Positions 43,095-51,000 of a stretch of 64,000 nt of DNA are shown piece after piece (the first letter of the stretch is position 1; every line of letters begins with the position of its first letter). Source of the DNA: VFMC01 sp040398525 (GTDB lineage Bacteria; Actinomycetota; Acidimicrobiia; Acidimicrobiales; Ilumatobacteraceae); NCBI GenBank assembly GCA_040398525.1, contig JBBATY010000007.1, forward strand, positions 36,506-100,505, read 5' to 3'. Made by a program: the position numbers and the translations under genes. The notes under the pieces were generated by a model. The model did no database searches and was not told the DNA's origin. It saw only the letters and a program-made list of their open reading frames with translations.

Positions 43095-44164
43095 TGGCGA
43101 TGCTCGAGGCGGTCGACGAGGCCGCCGCGCTCGAGCTGCTCCACGAGCTGGGGTGCACCGACGGCCTGCCGGTCGTCATCCCGACACCCGAGCGCGTGGC
43201 GGCGATGGTGCTGGCGAGCGGGCTCGACGCCTCGATCGACCTGGGCACGATGGGGCCGCTCGGCGCGGCCACCACCGTCGAGGCCGTCGCCACCAACACG
43301 GTGATGGCCGGGTGCGTGCCCGACCACATGCCGATCGTCGTCGCTGCGCTGCGGGCGCTGTTGCGGCCCGAGTTCGACCTGGCCGAGGTGCAGGCCACCA
43401 CGCACTCGGTGGCGCCGCTCATCGTGCTGAACGGCCCGCTGCCGCAGGCGTGCGACGTGGCGAGCGGCTTCGGGGCCCTCGGCCCGGGGCATCGCGCCAA
43501 CGCGTCGATCGGGCGAGCCGTGCGGCTGTGCCTGATGAACATCGGCGGGGCACGGCCCGGTGTGTCGGACATGGCGCTGCTCGGCCACCCCGGGAAGTTC
43601 ACGATGTGCCTCGCCGAGGACGAGGTCGCCTCGCCGTGGGAGCCGCTCTCGGTGGCCGCTGGGTTCGCGCCCGACGACTCGGTCGTCACCGTCGTCGGGG
43701 TCGAGGCACCGCACTCGGTGGTGTTCGTCGACGACGCCGACTCGCCGGACTCGCCGGCCAGGTTGCTGCGCGTGCTGGCGGCCGCCATCGCCACCACCGG
43801 TTCGAACAACGCCTTCTTCCGTGCCGGGTCGGTGGCCGTGTTGCTGAACCCCGATCACGCCGCAGTGCTGGCGCGGGCAGGGCTCGGCCGTGGCCACGTG
43901 CAACGCGAGCTGCATCGGCTGGCGGTGAACCCGCGCGGGCGGCTGCGCGACCTGAACCCGATGTTCGCCGGTCGTGGTGACGACGACGACCCGGTGCCGG
44001 CCGTGCCCGCACCCGAGCGGGTGCTCGTGGCCGTCGCGGGCGGCAGCGGGCTCTACTCGGCGGTGTTCCCGTCGTGGGCGGCCGGTGCGCACGCCTGCCC
44101 GATCCTGCACGAGCGGATCGAGACGGGCCAGGCCTGCGAGCTGCCCTGGGCCACCCGCTCCTGA
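43094..44164 (+). CDS. Conserved protein of unknown function coupled to the UGSC selenoprotein
   Basis: The product has 356 residues, soluble, with no signal peptide. It has seven or more Cys, including C21 in LHELGCTDGLPVV, and Cys in MAGCVPDHMP, RLCLMNIGG, FTMCLAEDE and HACPILHE, plus Gly-rich segments GTMGPLGAATTVEA and GGSGLYSAVFPSW. I do not recognise a characterised family. The 1-nt TGATG junction with the selenoprotein implies stoichiometric synthesis, so it is the natural candidate partner or substrate-binding subunit. That link is inference from position. Confidence 0.75.
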   Translation: MAMLEAVDEAAALELLHELGCTDGLPVVIPTPERVAAMVLASGLDASIDLGTMGPLGAATTVEAVATNTVMAGCVPDHMPIVVAALRALLRPEFDLAEVQATTHSVAPLIVLNGPLPQACDVASGFGALGPGHRANASIGRAVRLCLMNIGGARPGVSDMALLGHPGKFTMCLAEDEVASPWEPLSVAAGFAPDDSVVTVVGVEAPHSVVFVDDADSPDSPARLLRVLAAAIATTGSNNAFFRAGSVAVLLNPDHAAVLARAGLGRGHVQRELHRLAVNPRGRLRDLNPMFAGRGDDDDPVPAVPAPERVLVAVAGGSGLYSAVFPSWAAGAHACPILHERIETGQACELPWATRS

Positions 44165-44171
44165 CAGCGGC

Positions 44172-44849
44172 TCAGGCTGCGGAGATGCGCCGCACGGCCA
44201 GCCGGAACGGGCCCTCCTGCTTGTCGAGGAGGTAGATCACCATCTGTGCGACGCGGCTGGGGTCGAGTGCAGGAGCGCCCGGGAGCGGGTCGAGGAAGCG
44301 TCCGACGGGCTCGAAGCCGGCAAGTGGCAGGCGGTAGCTGGCGTCGCTGCCTTCGCCGGTGGTGAAGCGCTGCACGTAGAGGAGGTCGTCGATCGTGCGC
44401 AGCTGGAGCAGGTAGGTCTTGCCGTCGCCGACGGCTTCGACCACCACCTCGGTCGCGTCGGCGAGGAGCCCACCGAGCTCGGGCACGATCGGTCCGCGCA
44501 CCGAGGTGAAGCCACCGTTGTTGTCGAGCGACAGCTCGCCGCTGAACACCATCGCCCCGGCTTCCCACGACGCGCTGCTCGACGACACGCCACCCATCAC
44601 GGTGTCGTTGACCGTGCCCCAGTCGGCGATGTCGCCGGCCTCGGTGAAGGCGAACAGNNNNNNNNNNNNNNNNNNNNNNNNNNNNNNNNNNNNNNNNNNN
44701 NNNNNNNNNNNNNNNNNNNNNNNNNNNNNNNNNNNNNNNNNNNNNNNNNNNNNNNNNGGGGCAACGATGCTGTCGGCCGTCTCGGTGGCCTCGCTCCCGC
44801 ACGCAGTGGCCAGCAGAGCACCGACGGCCAGCACGACAGGTAGACGCAT
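44172..44849 (-). CDS. CIA30-domain lipoprotein (contains an assembly gap)
   Basis: The N-terminus has a signal peptide with lipobox LLATAC. After an unsequenced stretch (44658-44757), the visible C-terminal 160 residues match the CIA30/NADH-dehydrogenase-assembly-like beta-sandwich: FTEAGDIADWGTVNDTVMGG, FSGELSLDNNGGFTSVR, and VYLLDKQEGPFRLAVRRI-like ends. CIA30 folds bind carbohydrates or proteins, and bacterial lipoprotein versions have no known function. The true length is unknown because the gap size is a placeholder. Confidence 0.8.
   Translation of the reverse strand: MRLPVVLAVGALLATACGSEATETADSIVAXXXXXXXXXXXXXXXXXXXXXXXXXXXXXXXXXXLFAFTEAGDIADWGTVNDTVMGGVSSSSASWEAGAMVFSGELSLDNNGGFTSVRGPIVPELGGLLADATEVVVEAVGDGKTYLLQLRTIDDLLYVQRFTTGEGSDASYRLPLAGFEPVGRFLDPLPGAPALDPSRVAQMVIYLLDKQEGPFRLAVRRISAA
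44658..44757. other. Assembly gap of 100 N (in CIA30 lipoprotein)
   Basis: The flanks share no duplicated sequence, unlike the gaps at 27770 and 55206, so real bases are missing here. The reading frame happens to be kept across 100 N, but the size is a placeholder. Confidence 0.9.
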
Positions 44850-44961
44850 GCCCCGGTCCTATCAGCCGTTGCCGCGCCGTGCCCATCCGTGCCGTGCCGT
44901 CGGCACCGGAGCATCGTGCGGACGGGTCGTTCGACCCTGTCGAGCACGTCCGCGTGGGGCG

Positions 44962-44967
44962 TACCGT
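44962..44967 (+). promoter_or_regulatory. -10 hexamer, beta-propeller lipoprotein
   Basis: TACCGT lies 8 nt before ATG 44976. Confidence 0.45.
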
Positions 44968-44975
44968 CGGCACCC

Positions 44976-46241
44976 ATGAGCAGGTGGCGGAGGTCTCGGT
45001 CCCTGGCGTCGGCGGTCGTGATCGCCGCTGCCGTGTCGGCAGCGTGTGGGAGCGACGACGCCACGCAGACCACGGCAGCCTCGTCGCCCTCGACTTCAGT
45101 GCCGGCCTCGACCAGCACGACGACGGCACCGGCGACGACCGGCGCACCCACGACGGTGGCGCCGACGTCGGCGCCCGAGCCGGCGCCTGCCTGCGCCGAG
45201 GGTGAGCTACCTGCGGCCGGCGCTGTCGACCTGACCACCGGCGACGTGCGCTGGACCGTCTGCTCGGCGGCCGAGGTGTATCGCACGCTCGTCGGCGCGT
45301 TCGACGATGTGGTCGTGGTGTCCGAGACGGCCTACCCCGACGCCGAGGCCGTGGCGTTGTCGGTGACCGACGGTGCCGAGCGTTGGCGCCGTGCGACCAC
45401 CGGCCAGCCGGTCGAGACGCCGCGCGGCGCCACCGCAGGGGTCGGGATCGTGCTGCGGATGCTCTCCGACGGCCTCGGTGGTGTCGGCCTGGCCGGGCTC
45501 GACGTCGCAACCGGCGAGGTCGTCTGGCAGCTCGCCGAACCGTTCGTGGTGCTCGGGCAGAGCGACACCACTGCGGTGGTCGCCTCGTTCGACCCGACCG
45601 TGGGGAGCCCGTCGACCATCGAGGGCATCGACCTGGCCACCGGCGCCGAGGTGTGGACGAGTCCGCTCGTGTTCGCCGACCTGTCCGGGGTGGGTGTGTC
45701 GCGCGGGCCTGCGGCGGTGTGGGACGGCACGATCGCCGTGCCGACCGGCGACTCGTTGACCGCCCTCGACATCGACTCCGGCGCCGTCCGATGGGTGGGT
45801 CCGCAGACCGACCACCCCGAAGCGGCCGACGGCGTGGTGATCGGCACAGCCGACAGCGGCCGCACCATCCGTGCCCTCGACGCGTTCTCCGGCGAGCTGC
45901 TGTGGGAGGCGCCGGGTCGGCCGTCGTACGGCGACCTGCTGGCGATCGGCGACGGGATCGTGGTCGTGAACGCCCTCGACAGACCGGCGCTCGTCGCCTA
46001 CAACGTTCGCACCGGCAGCGAGCGGTGGCGGATCGACGCGGCCGGGATCGGCGAGCCACAGCTGATCGCCGGCACCGCGGTGGTGGCGCTATGGGAACAG
46101 CGGCTCAGCGCCGTGTCGACCTCGAACGGGGCGGTGCTGTGGTCGGCGGACGCCCCGTTCGGGTCGCCCTGGATGAGCAGCGTGGCCGTCGACGCGACGA
46201 CCGTGTACGTGTCGGTGAACTCCCGACCCTGGGGCGACTGA
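44976..46241 (+). CDS. PQQ-like beta-propeller lipoprotein
   Basis: The product has 421 residues. A signal peptide with lipobox VSAAC (Cys near 24) is followed by a Thr/Ser/Pro linker and then repeated propeller blades (DLTTGDVRWTV, DVATGEVVWQL, DLATGAEVWTS, DIDSGAVRWVG, DAFSGELLWEA, NVRTGSERWRI, STSNGAVLWSA). The (x)-G-x-x-x-W pattern is that of PQQ/BamB-like repeats. No PQQ ligands are obvious, so a structural or sensor role outside the membrane is more likely than dehydrogenase activity. It converges with the sulfatase, 11 bp apart. Confidence 0.88.
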   Translation: MSRWRRSRSLASAVVIAAAVSAACGSDDATQTTAASSPSTSVPASTSTTTAPATTGAPTTVAPTSAPEPAPACAEGELPAAGAVDLTTGDVRWTVCSAAEVYRTLVGAFDDVVVVSETAYPDAEAVALSVTDGAERWRRATTGQPVETPRGATAGVGIVLRMLSDGLGGVGLAGLDVATGEVVWQLAEPFVVLGQSDTTAVVASFDPTVGSPSTIEGIDLATGAEVWTSPLVFADLSGVGVSRGPAAVWDGTIAVPTGDSLTALDIDSGAVRWVGPQTDHPEAADGVVIGTADSGRTIRALDAFSGELLWEAPGRPSYGDLLAIGDGIVVVNALDRPALVAYNVRTGSERWRIDAAGIGEPQLIAGTAVVALWEQRLSAVSTSNGAVLWSADAPFGSPWMSSVAVDATTVYVSVNSRPWGD

Positions 46242-46252
46242 GCGCGACCGCG

Positions 46253-47604
46253 TCAGACCGGGGCGACGACGCGGGGCAGCGGCGACACGAGCGCCGGCTG
46301 GTGGTCCCACAGGTCGGCGAGCAGGTCGCTGCGCAGCGCGGCGCACGATGGGTCGTCCCAGCGGTTCACCCGCTGCAGCGGATCGTNNNNNNNNNNNNNN
46401 NNNNNNNNNNNNNNNNNNNNNNNNNNNNNNNNNNNNNNNNNNNNNNNNNNNNNNNNNNNNNNNNNNNNNNNNNNNNNNNNNNNNNNGTGACACCGCTCGA
46501 CGGTGCCGGGCGCCAGATGAGCGGCAGGCGCATCAGCGCATCGACGTGGTACGGACCCTTGAACAGCAACCCGAAGTCGCCCTGCAGCTCGCCGTGGTCG
46601 GTGGTGAACACGATGTCGACGTCGTCGGTCCATCCCCGTGCGGCGATGGCGGCGAGCACACGCCCGATCGCCTCGTCGATCAACTCGACCTCGACGGCAT
46701 TGACGGCGTTCACCTCGCGCACCTGGTCGGCGGTCATCGTCGCCGGCACCCAGTCGTGCGGGGCCTCGTAGTTGCTGACCAGCCGGCCGTCGTACCAGGC
46801 CCGCCAGTGGCGCGGCTTGGCGTCGAGCACCGCCTCGCGCTCGGCGGCGTCGGCGATGTATCCGGCAGGCAGGTCGACGTCGCGCCACGGCACGCGGTGC
46901 AGTTCGCTCTTCGGCGGGTCCCACGGGTGGTGCGGGTCGGGGAAGCTCATCCAGCAGAACCAGTCGTCGGCGGCGCCCAGCGAATCGAGCCAGGCGATCG
47001 TGCGGTCGGCCACCCAGTCGGTGTGGTACCACTCGCGCGGGATGGCGTTGTCCCATACCTGCGGCGCGCCGGTGTCGCCGCCGCCCATGGCGTTCACCTC
47101 GAGCGCCCCGTCGAGCACGGGGTAGAACATGCCCATCGCCTCGGGGTGGGTGGTGGCGATCCAACGCGCGTAGTGCAGTTGCCCGGCGGCACCGTGGGTG
47201 GCCGACTCGAAGTGCTCGAAGCCGCGGTGTGGCCCGAACATGCCCTGGCGGGCGAAGCCGTTCTCCGGGAAGCGCCCGAACGGGTCGAGGAACGGCTCGA
47301 AGTGCGGCTTGCCGATGATGGCGGTGCGGTAGCCGGCGTCGTGCAGCACCTCGGCCACCGACGGCGCCGTCTCGGGCAGCGGCACACCGTTCATCCACAC
47401 CCCGTGGGTGCTCGGGTGCTGGCCGGTCAGCATGGTGGAGCGCGACGGCATGCACACCACGCTCTGCGGATGGGCGCGGCGGTAGTTGATGCCCTGCGCC
47501 GCCAGGCCGTCGACCACCGGTGTGCGCGACAGTGTGCCGCCGTTGCAGCCGAGCGTGTCGTAACGCTGCTGGTCGGTGGTGATGAACAGGATCTTGCGGC
47601 CCAT
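46253..47604 (-). CDS. Sulfatase / alkaline-phosphatase superfamily hydrolase (contains an assembly gap)
   Basis: N-terminal FITTDQQRYDTLGCNG carries the first metal Asp pair. VVCMPSRSTMLTG has the formylglycine-type CxPxR site (Cys51), and the second metal site is FTTDHGELQGD. After the gap (46387-46486) the frame changes, but the C-terminal DPLQRVNRWDDP is the usual sulfatase end. Roughly 80-100 residues expected for the family are missing, so the true gap must exceed 100 bp. It likely hydrolyses a sulfate or phosphonate ester. TGATG couples it to the SRPBCC gene. Confidence 0.85.
46387..46486. other. Assembly gap of 100 N (in sulfatase)
   Basis: No duplicated flank is present. The two gene halves lie in different frames at 100 N, and the missing family segment suggests a true gap of roughly 250-330 bp; this is an estimate. 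Confidence 0.85.
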
Positions 47605-48041
47605 CAGTGCGTCCCTTCGGTGCCAGTGTCGTTCGCGCCGGTGTCGTGCATGCCGCTCTCCATCTGGCGCTTGAGCTCGTCGAGGGCGCTGGCCGTGCCG
47701 CCGCCGATGACGAGTGCCATCGTGCGCGGGTCGGCTTCGGTCGAGTAGACGACGAGGCAGGTGTCGTCGCCCAGGTCGATCACATCGATCGTGCCGCGGT
47801 GATGTTTGAAGATGGGCACTGTGATGCGGTACTGGAAGCGCCGGATCGTGTCGTCGCAACACACGATCTCCTCGGGCATCGACATGCCCGCCTCCATCGT
47901 GATGATGCGGGTGGTGCCGTCGACCGGACTGGCGACGATGCCGGGGAACCATTCGTGCAGCCGCGGCGCATCGCCCGCCAGCGCCCACACCTGTGCGGCC
48001 GGCCGGTTGATGCGGATCTCGTAGCGGGTGGTGCCCAGCAT
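47604..48041 (-). CDS. SRPBCC (START-like) domain protein
   Basis: The product has 145 residues with a complete helix-grip fold: IRINRPAAQVWALAGDAPRL, the central EIVCCDDTIRRFQYRITVP and the terminal long helix ALDELKRQM. The hydrophobic cavity binds lipids or aromatic ligands; no catalytic residues are evident. The C-terminal tail (MHDTGANDTGTEGTH) is low complexity. It is translationally coupled on both sides (TGATG) between the haloalkane dehalogenase and the sulfatase. Confidence 0.88.
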   Translation of the reverse strand: MLGTTRYEIRINRPAAQVWALAGDAPRLHEWFPGIVASPVDGTTRIITMEAGMSMPEEIVCCDDTIRRFQYRITVPIFKHHRGTIDVIDLGDDTCLVVYSTEADPRTMALVIGGGTASALDELKRQMESGMHDTGANDTGTEGTH

Positions 48042-48964
48042 CAGCGGGTCCGGGCGATGAAGTCGATGATCACCGCGGCCAGCTCGGGCCCACGGTCTTC
48101 CTGCAGGAAGTGCCCGCCGCCTTCGATGGTGAGGTGGGGCTGGCCGGCGGTGCCGGGCACCCGGCCGATGAACGCCCGCTCGCCGCCCTTGCTGACCGGG
48201 TCGGAGTCGCTGAAGGCGCACAGGAAGGGCCGCTCGAAACGTCCGAGCACCTCCCACGCAGCGAGGTTGTCGGCGCGGGCCGGGTCGTCGGGGCTGGTGG
48301 GCACGAGCGACGGGAAGATGCGGGCACCGGCTTTGTAGGTGTCGTCGGGGAAGGGTGCGTCGTAGGCGGCGATCACCTCGGGTGCGAGGTCGGTGGTGCA
48401 GCCGCCGTTGATGATCGTGCCGATGGGGAACTGCGGTGACGTCTGCGAGAACTGCTGCCACGCGAGGAAGGCCTTGTTCGGCGGGTTGTCGCCGGTGGGC
48501 AGGCCGGTGTTGCCCACCACCACCCGCGCGTAACGGTCGGGTGCGGCACCCACCAGGCGCAGGCCGACCAGGCCACCCCAGTCCTGGCCGAAGAACGTGA
48601 TGTCGCGCAGGTCGAGCTGGTCGAACAGCAGCTCGGCCATCCAGCCGACGTGGCGGCCGAAGGTGTAGTCGCTCTGCTCGGTGGGCTTGTCGGAGCGCCC
48701 GAACCCGACGAGGTCGGGGGCCACCACGCGGTGGCCGGCGGCGACGAGCAGCGGGATCATGTGCCGGTAGAGGTAGCACCAGCTCGGCTCGCCGTGGAGC
48801 AGCAGCACCGGGTCGGCGTCGCGCGGGCCTTCGTCGAGGTAGTGCACCCGGAGTGTGCCACTGCTCGGGTCGCCCGGGACGGCGGTGATGTCGGCGTAGT
48901 GCGGAGCGAAGGTGAAGCCCGCGAGATCGGAGAAGCGGTCGTCGGGTGTGCGCAGTGCGTGCAT
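48041..48964 (-). CDS. Haloalkane dehalogenase (HLD-I type)
   Basis: This 307-residue alpha/beta hydrolase carries HGEPSW (residues 57-62), the oxyanion motif of subfamily I dehalogenases, the nucleophile Asp128 in FGQDWGG with the halide-stabilising Trp129, and GGGHFLQED at the catalytic His. It would hydrolyse a carbon-halogen bond to an alcohol plus halide. It could alternatively be an epoxide-hydrolase-like relative, but the QDWGG set argues for the dehalogenase. It leads the three-gene operon; ATG 48964 is 6 nt after TACGGT. Confidence 0.87.
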   Translation of the reverse strand: MHALRTPDDRFSDLAGFTFAPHYADITAVPGDPSSGTLRVHYLDEGPRDADPVLLLHGEPSWCYLYRHMIPLLVAAGHRVVAPDLVGFGRSDKPTEQSDYTFGRHVGWMAELLFDQLDLRDITFFGQDWGGLVGLRLVGAAPDRYARVVVGNTGLPTGDNPPNKAFLAWQQFSQTSPQFPIGTIINGGCTTDLAPEVIAAYDAPFPDDTYKAGARIFPSLVPTSPDDPARADNLAAWEVLGRFERPFLCAFSDSDPVSKGGERAFIGRVPGTAGQPHLTIEGGGHFLQEDRGPELAAVIIDFIARTR

Positions 48965-48970
48965 CGCCCC

Positions 48971-48976
48971 ACCGTA
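48971..48976 (-). promoter_or_regulatory. -10 hexamer, dehalogenase operon
   Basis: TACGGT on the minus strand is 6 nt from ATG 48964 and drives dehalogenase, SRPBCC and sulfatase genes. Confidence 0.5.
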
Positions 48977-49045
48977 GCAAGCTGCACCGGATTGTGACAG
49001 AGGCTCTGCCACCAACAGCCGGCGCGCATGGTGCCGAAAAGGGAG

Positions 49046-49083
49046 TCGGCCCCGGACCGCGGTGTTCCGCAGTCCGGGGCCGA
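49046..49083 (-). terminator. Strong intrinsic hairpin after the META-domain lipoprotein
   Basis: TCGGCCCCGGAC (49046-49057) pairs with GTCCGGGGCCGA (49072-49083), with GCGG/CCGC above, a 16-bp stem with one mismatch and a TGTT loop. It ends the minus-strand transcript of the lipoprotein gene, about 125 bp past its stop. Confidence 0.65.
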
Positions 49084-49207
49084 TGATGATGGCCCTGAGA
49101 CGTGTCCGTCGCGGGCTCGTTCTGTCGTGTCGGCGGCCGCCGATTCCCTCGGGAATCCCCCGGGTGAGACCGGGTCGGTGCGGGTGCGCCCGGTGGGCCG
49201 GTTCGGC

Positions 49208-50083
49208 TCAGCCTTCGTCGGCAGTGAGCATCAAGCCGTTGGTGCCGTTCATCAGGGTCAGGTTGGCGGCTTCGATGTCGAAGGTCACGTCACCCTGCAG
49301 CACCGTGGTGACAGCGTTCTCGAGCTGCATCGCCTCGTCGTCGCAGGCCATCTTGGTGAGGGCCAGCGGACCGAAGGTGATGGTGCCCTCGCCGATCGTG
49401 CCTTCGCCAATCGTGACGGTGGCCATGCCACGGTTGCAGCCGGCGTTGACCTGGGCCTGGCCGTCGACGATGGTGATCGTCGCCTCGGCCTCGCCCCAGC
49501 CGCTGCTGACGGCCTCGTCGCTGATCACACCGTTGACCACCCATGTGGTGCCCTCGAGCGGGCGGTCCGGGTCGGCGACCACTCGGTCGAGCAGCTCGAT
49601 GCGTGCGCCGTCGGCGCCGGTGAGGGCCAGGTTGTCGCCGTCGAGCTGCACGGTGACACCGGCGTTCAACATGGCGGCCACGGCTGAGTCCTGGTCCATC
49701 AGCGGCGGGTCGCAGGCCATCATCGTCGACATCATCGGGCCGACCGTCAGCTGGTCGCCGTCGAAGGTGGCCGGGCCGGAGTGGCCGTTGCAGCCGCCGC
49801 TGAACGACACCTGGCCGTCGAGGAACTCGAGGCGCAGCACGGCGCCCGGGGCGAGGGTGATGCCCGTCGCCGACTGCGACAGGAAGGTGCGGCCGTCGAG
49901 GAGGGCGGCGAGGTCGGTGCTCGGTGTGGTCACTTGGGTGCTCCCTGGATCGGTGCTGGGCGAGCCGGCCGCCGTGGTCGGGGCCGAGTCGGCGGGCTCG
50001 GTGGTCGGGTCGCCACAGGCGGCGAGCGTGAACAGCCCGGCGGTGGCGATGGCGAGCAGGATGTGGGACGAGGTCGGCTTCAT
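49208..50083 (-). CDS. Lipoprotein with two META (HslJ-like) domains
   Basis: The product has 291 residues with lipobox LTLAAC (Cys near 23). Two tandem META domains (about residues 62-175 and 176-290) share the core FSGGCNGHSG/NAGCNRGMA, GPMMSTMMACD/GPLALTKMACDD and the following hydrophobic strand. META domains occur in HslJ, linked to heat-shock and novobiocin resistance; the biochemical role of these lipoprotein versions is unknown. Confidence 0.87.
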   Translation of the reverse strand: MKPTSSHILLAIATAGLFTLAACGDPTTEPADSAPTTAAGSPSTDPGSTQVTTPSTDLAALLDGRTFLSQSATGITLAPGAVLRLEFLDGQVSFSGGCNGHSGPATFDGDQLTVGPMMSTMMACDPPLMDQDSAVAAMLNAGVTVQLDGDNLALTGADGARIELLDRVVADPDRPLEGTTWVVNGVISDEAVSSGWGEAEATITIVDGQAQVNAGCNRGMATVTIGEGTIGEGTITFGPLALTKMACDDEAMQLENAVTTVLQGDVTFDIEAANLTLMNGTNGLMLTADEG

Positions 50084-50196
50084 GCCCAGTCTGACGCATC
50101 CCGAGCCCGTCCGGTTCCCGACCCGTTCGTGCGGTGACAGGTGAGGTCGGCCGGCCACCGCCTCACGTCTCACCGCGTCGGGTGCGGGTCCGACAA

Positions 50197-50225
50197 TGGA
50201 CAGAGGGAGTGACAGAAGTTACGGT
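50197..50225 (+). promoter_or_regulatory. Housekeeping-type promoter of the SDR gene
   Basis: TGGACA (50197-50202), a 17-bp spacer, TACGGT (50220-50225) and 7 nt to ATG 50233: the most complete -35/-10 pair in the window, with leaderless spacing. Confidence 0.6.
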
Positions 50226-50232
50226 CGCGCCC

Positions 50233-50976
50233 ATGAGCCAGACCCGCCGTGTCGCCCTTGTGGCCGATGCCGACCTGTACGTGGGCCCTGCCCTCGCCCG
50301 AGCCCTCGCCGCACGAGGTCACGACCTCGTGGTCGGCAACGCCAAGCCCCCGCTGGTCGACGAGCTCGAGTCGATGGGCGCTGCCGTGGAGGTGGTGTCA
50401 GGTGTGCGCGACCTGTCCGATCCGACGACAGCGCAGCGCCTCGTCGACGCCGGCCTCGCCCGCTTCGGGGCGATCCACGCGGCGGCAGCGTTCTCGGGCC
50501 AGATCATCACCGGCCGGTTCCTCGACTCGACCCCCGAGCAGCTCGACAAGCTCTACAGCGGATGCATGGTGGCGCCCTACCACTTCCTGAAAGCCGTCGT
50601 GGCGCCGATGGTGGCCCAGCGCGACGGCCAGGTGCTGATGATCACCAGCGCCGCCGGTGGCCGGCCCACCCGTGGCGCAGCGCTCTACTCGGCAGTGCGC
50701 GCCGGGGCGACGATGATGGCCAAGAACGTCGCCGAGGAGGTGGCCGGGCTGAACGTGCAGGTGAACGCCGTGGGCACCAACTTCATGGACTTCCCCGGGT
50801 TTCTCGCCGCGTCGGGCGCCACCGACCCCGAGGTGCGGGCGCGCATCGAGGCCCAAGTGCCGATGAAGCGCCTCGGCACGATGGACGAGTTCGCCGCCTT
50901 CTGCGCCGTGTTCCTCGACGGCACCAGCCGGTTCACCACCGGCCAGTGGGTCGGGTACGCCGGCGGCTGGGTCTGA
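50233..50976 (+). CDS. SDR family oxidoreductase
   Basis: The product has 247 residues. The fold is SDR, but the glycine motif is modified: VADADLYVGPALARAL replaces TGxxxGxG, so cofactor binding may be altered. The catalytic YSAVRAG (Tyr without the usual Lys four residues later; Arg instead) is also atypical. Start and end (GQWVGYAGGWV) fit the family length. It may be a non-classical or inactive SDR. The start is fixed by the promoter. Confidence 0.8.
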   Translation: MSQTRRVALVADADLYVGPALARALAARGHDLVVGNAKPPLVDELESMGAAVEVVSGVRDLSDPTTAQRLVDAGLARFGAIHAAAAFSGQIITGRFLDSTPEQLDKLYSGCMVAPYHFLKAVVAPMVAQRDGQVLMITSAAGGRPTRGAALYSAVRAGATMMAKNVAEEVAGLNVQVNAVGTNFMDFPGFLAASGATDPEVRARIEAQVPMKRLGTMDEFAAFCAVFLDGTSRFTTGQWVGYAGGWV

Positions 50977-51000
50977 CCCCGGCCGGCGCCCTGCGTCGGC

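Noticed and set aside
44658..44757. Duplicated flanks like the other gaps
   Set aside because: The flanking bases differ, so this is a true gap, not an unmerged overlap.
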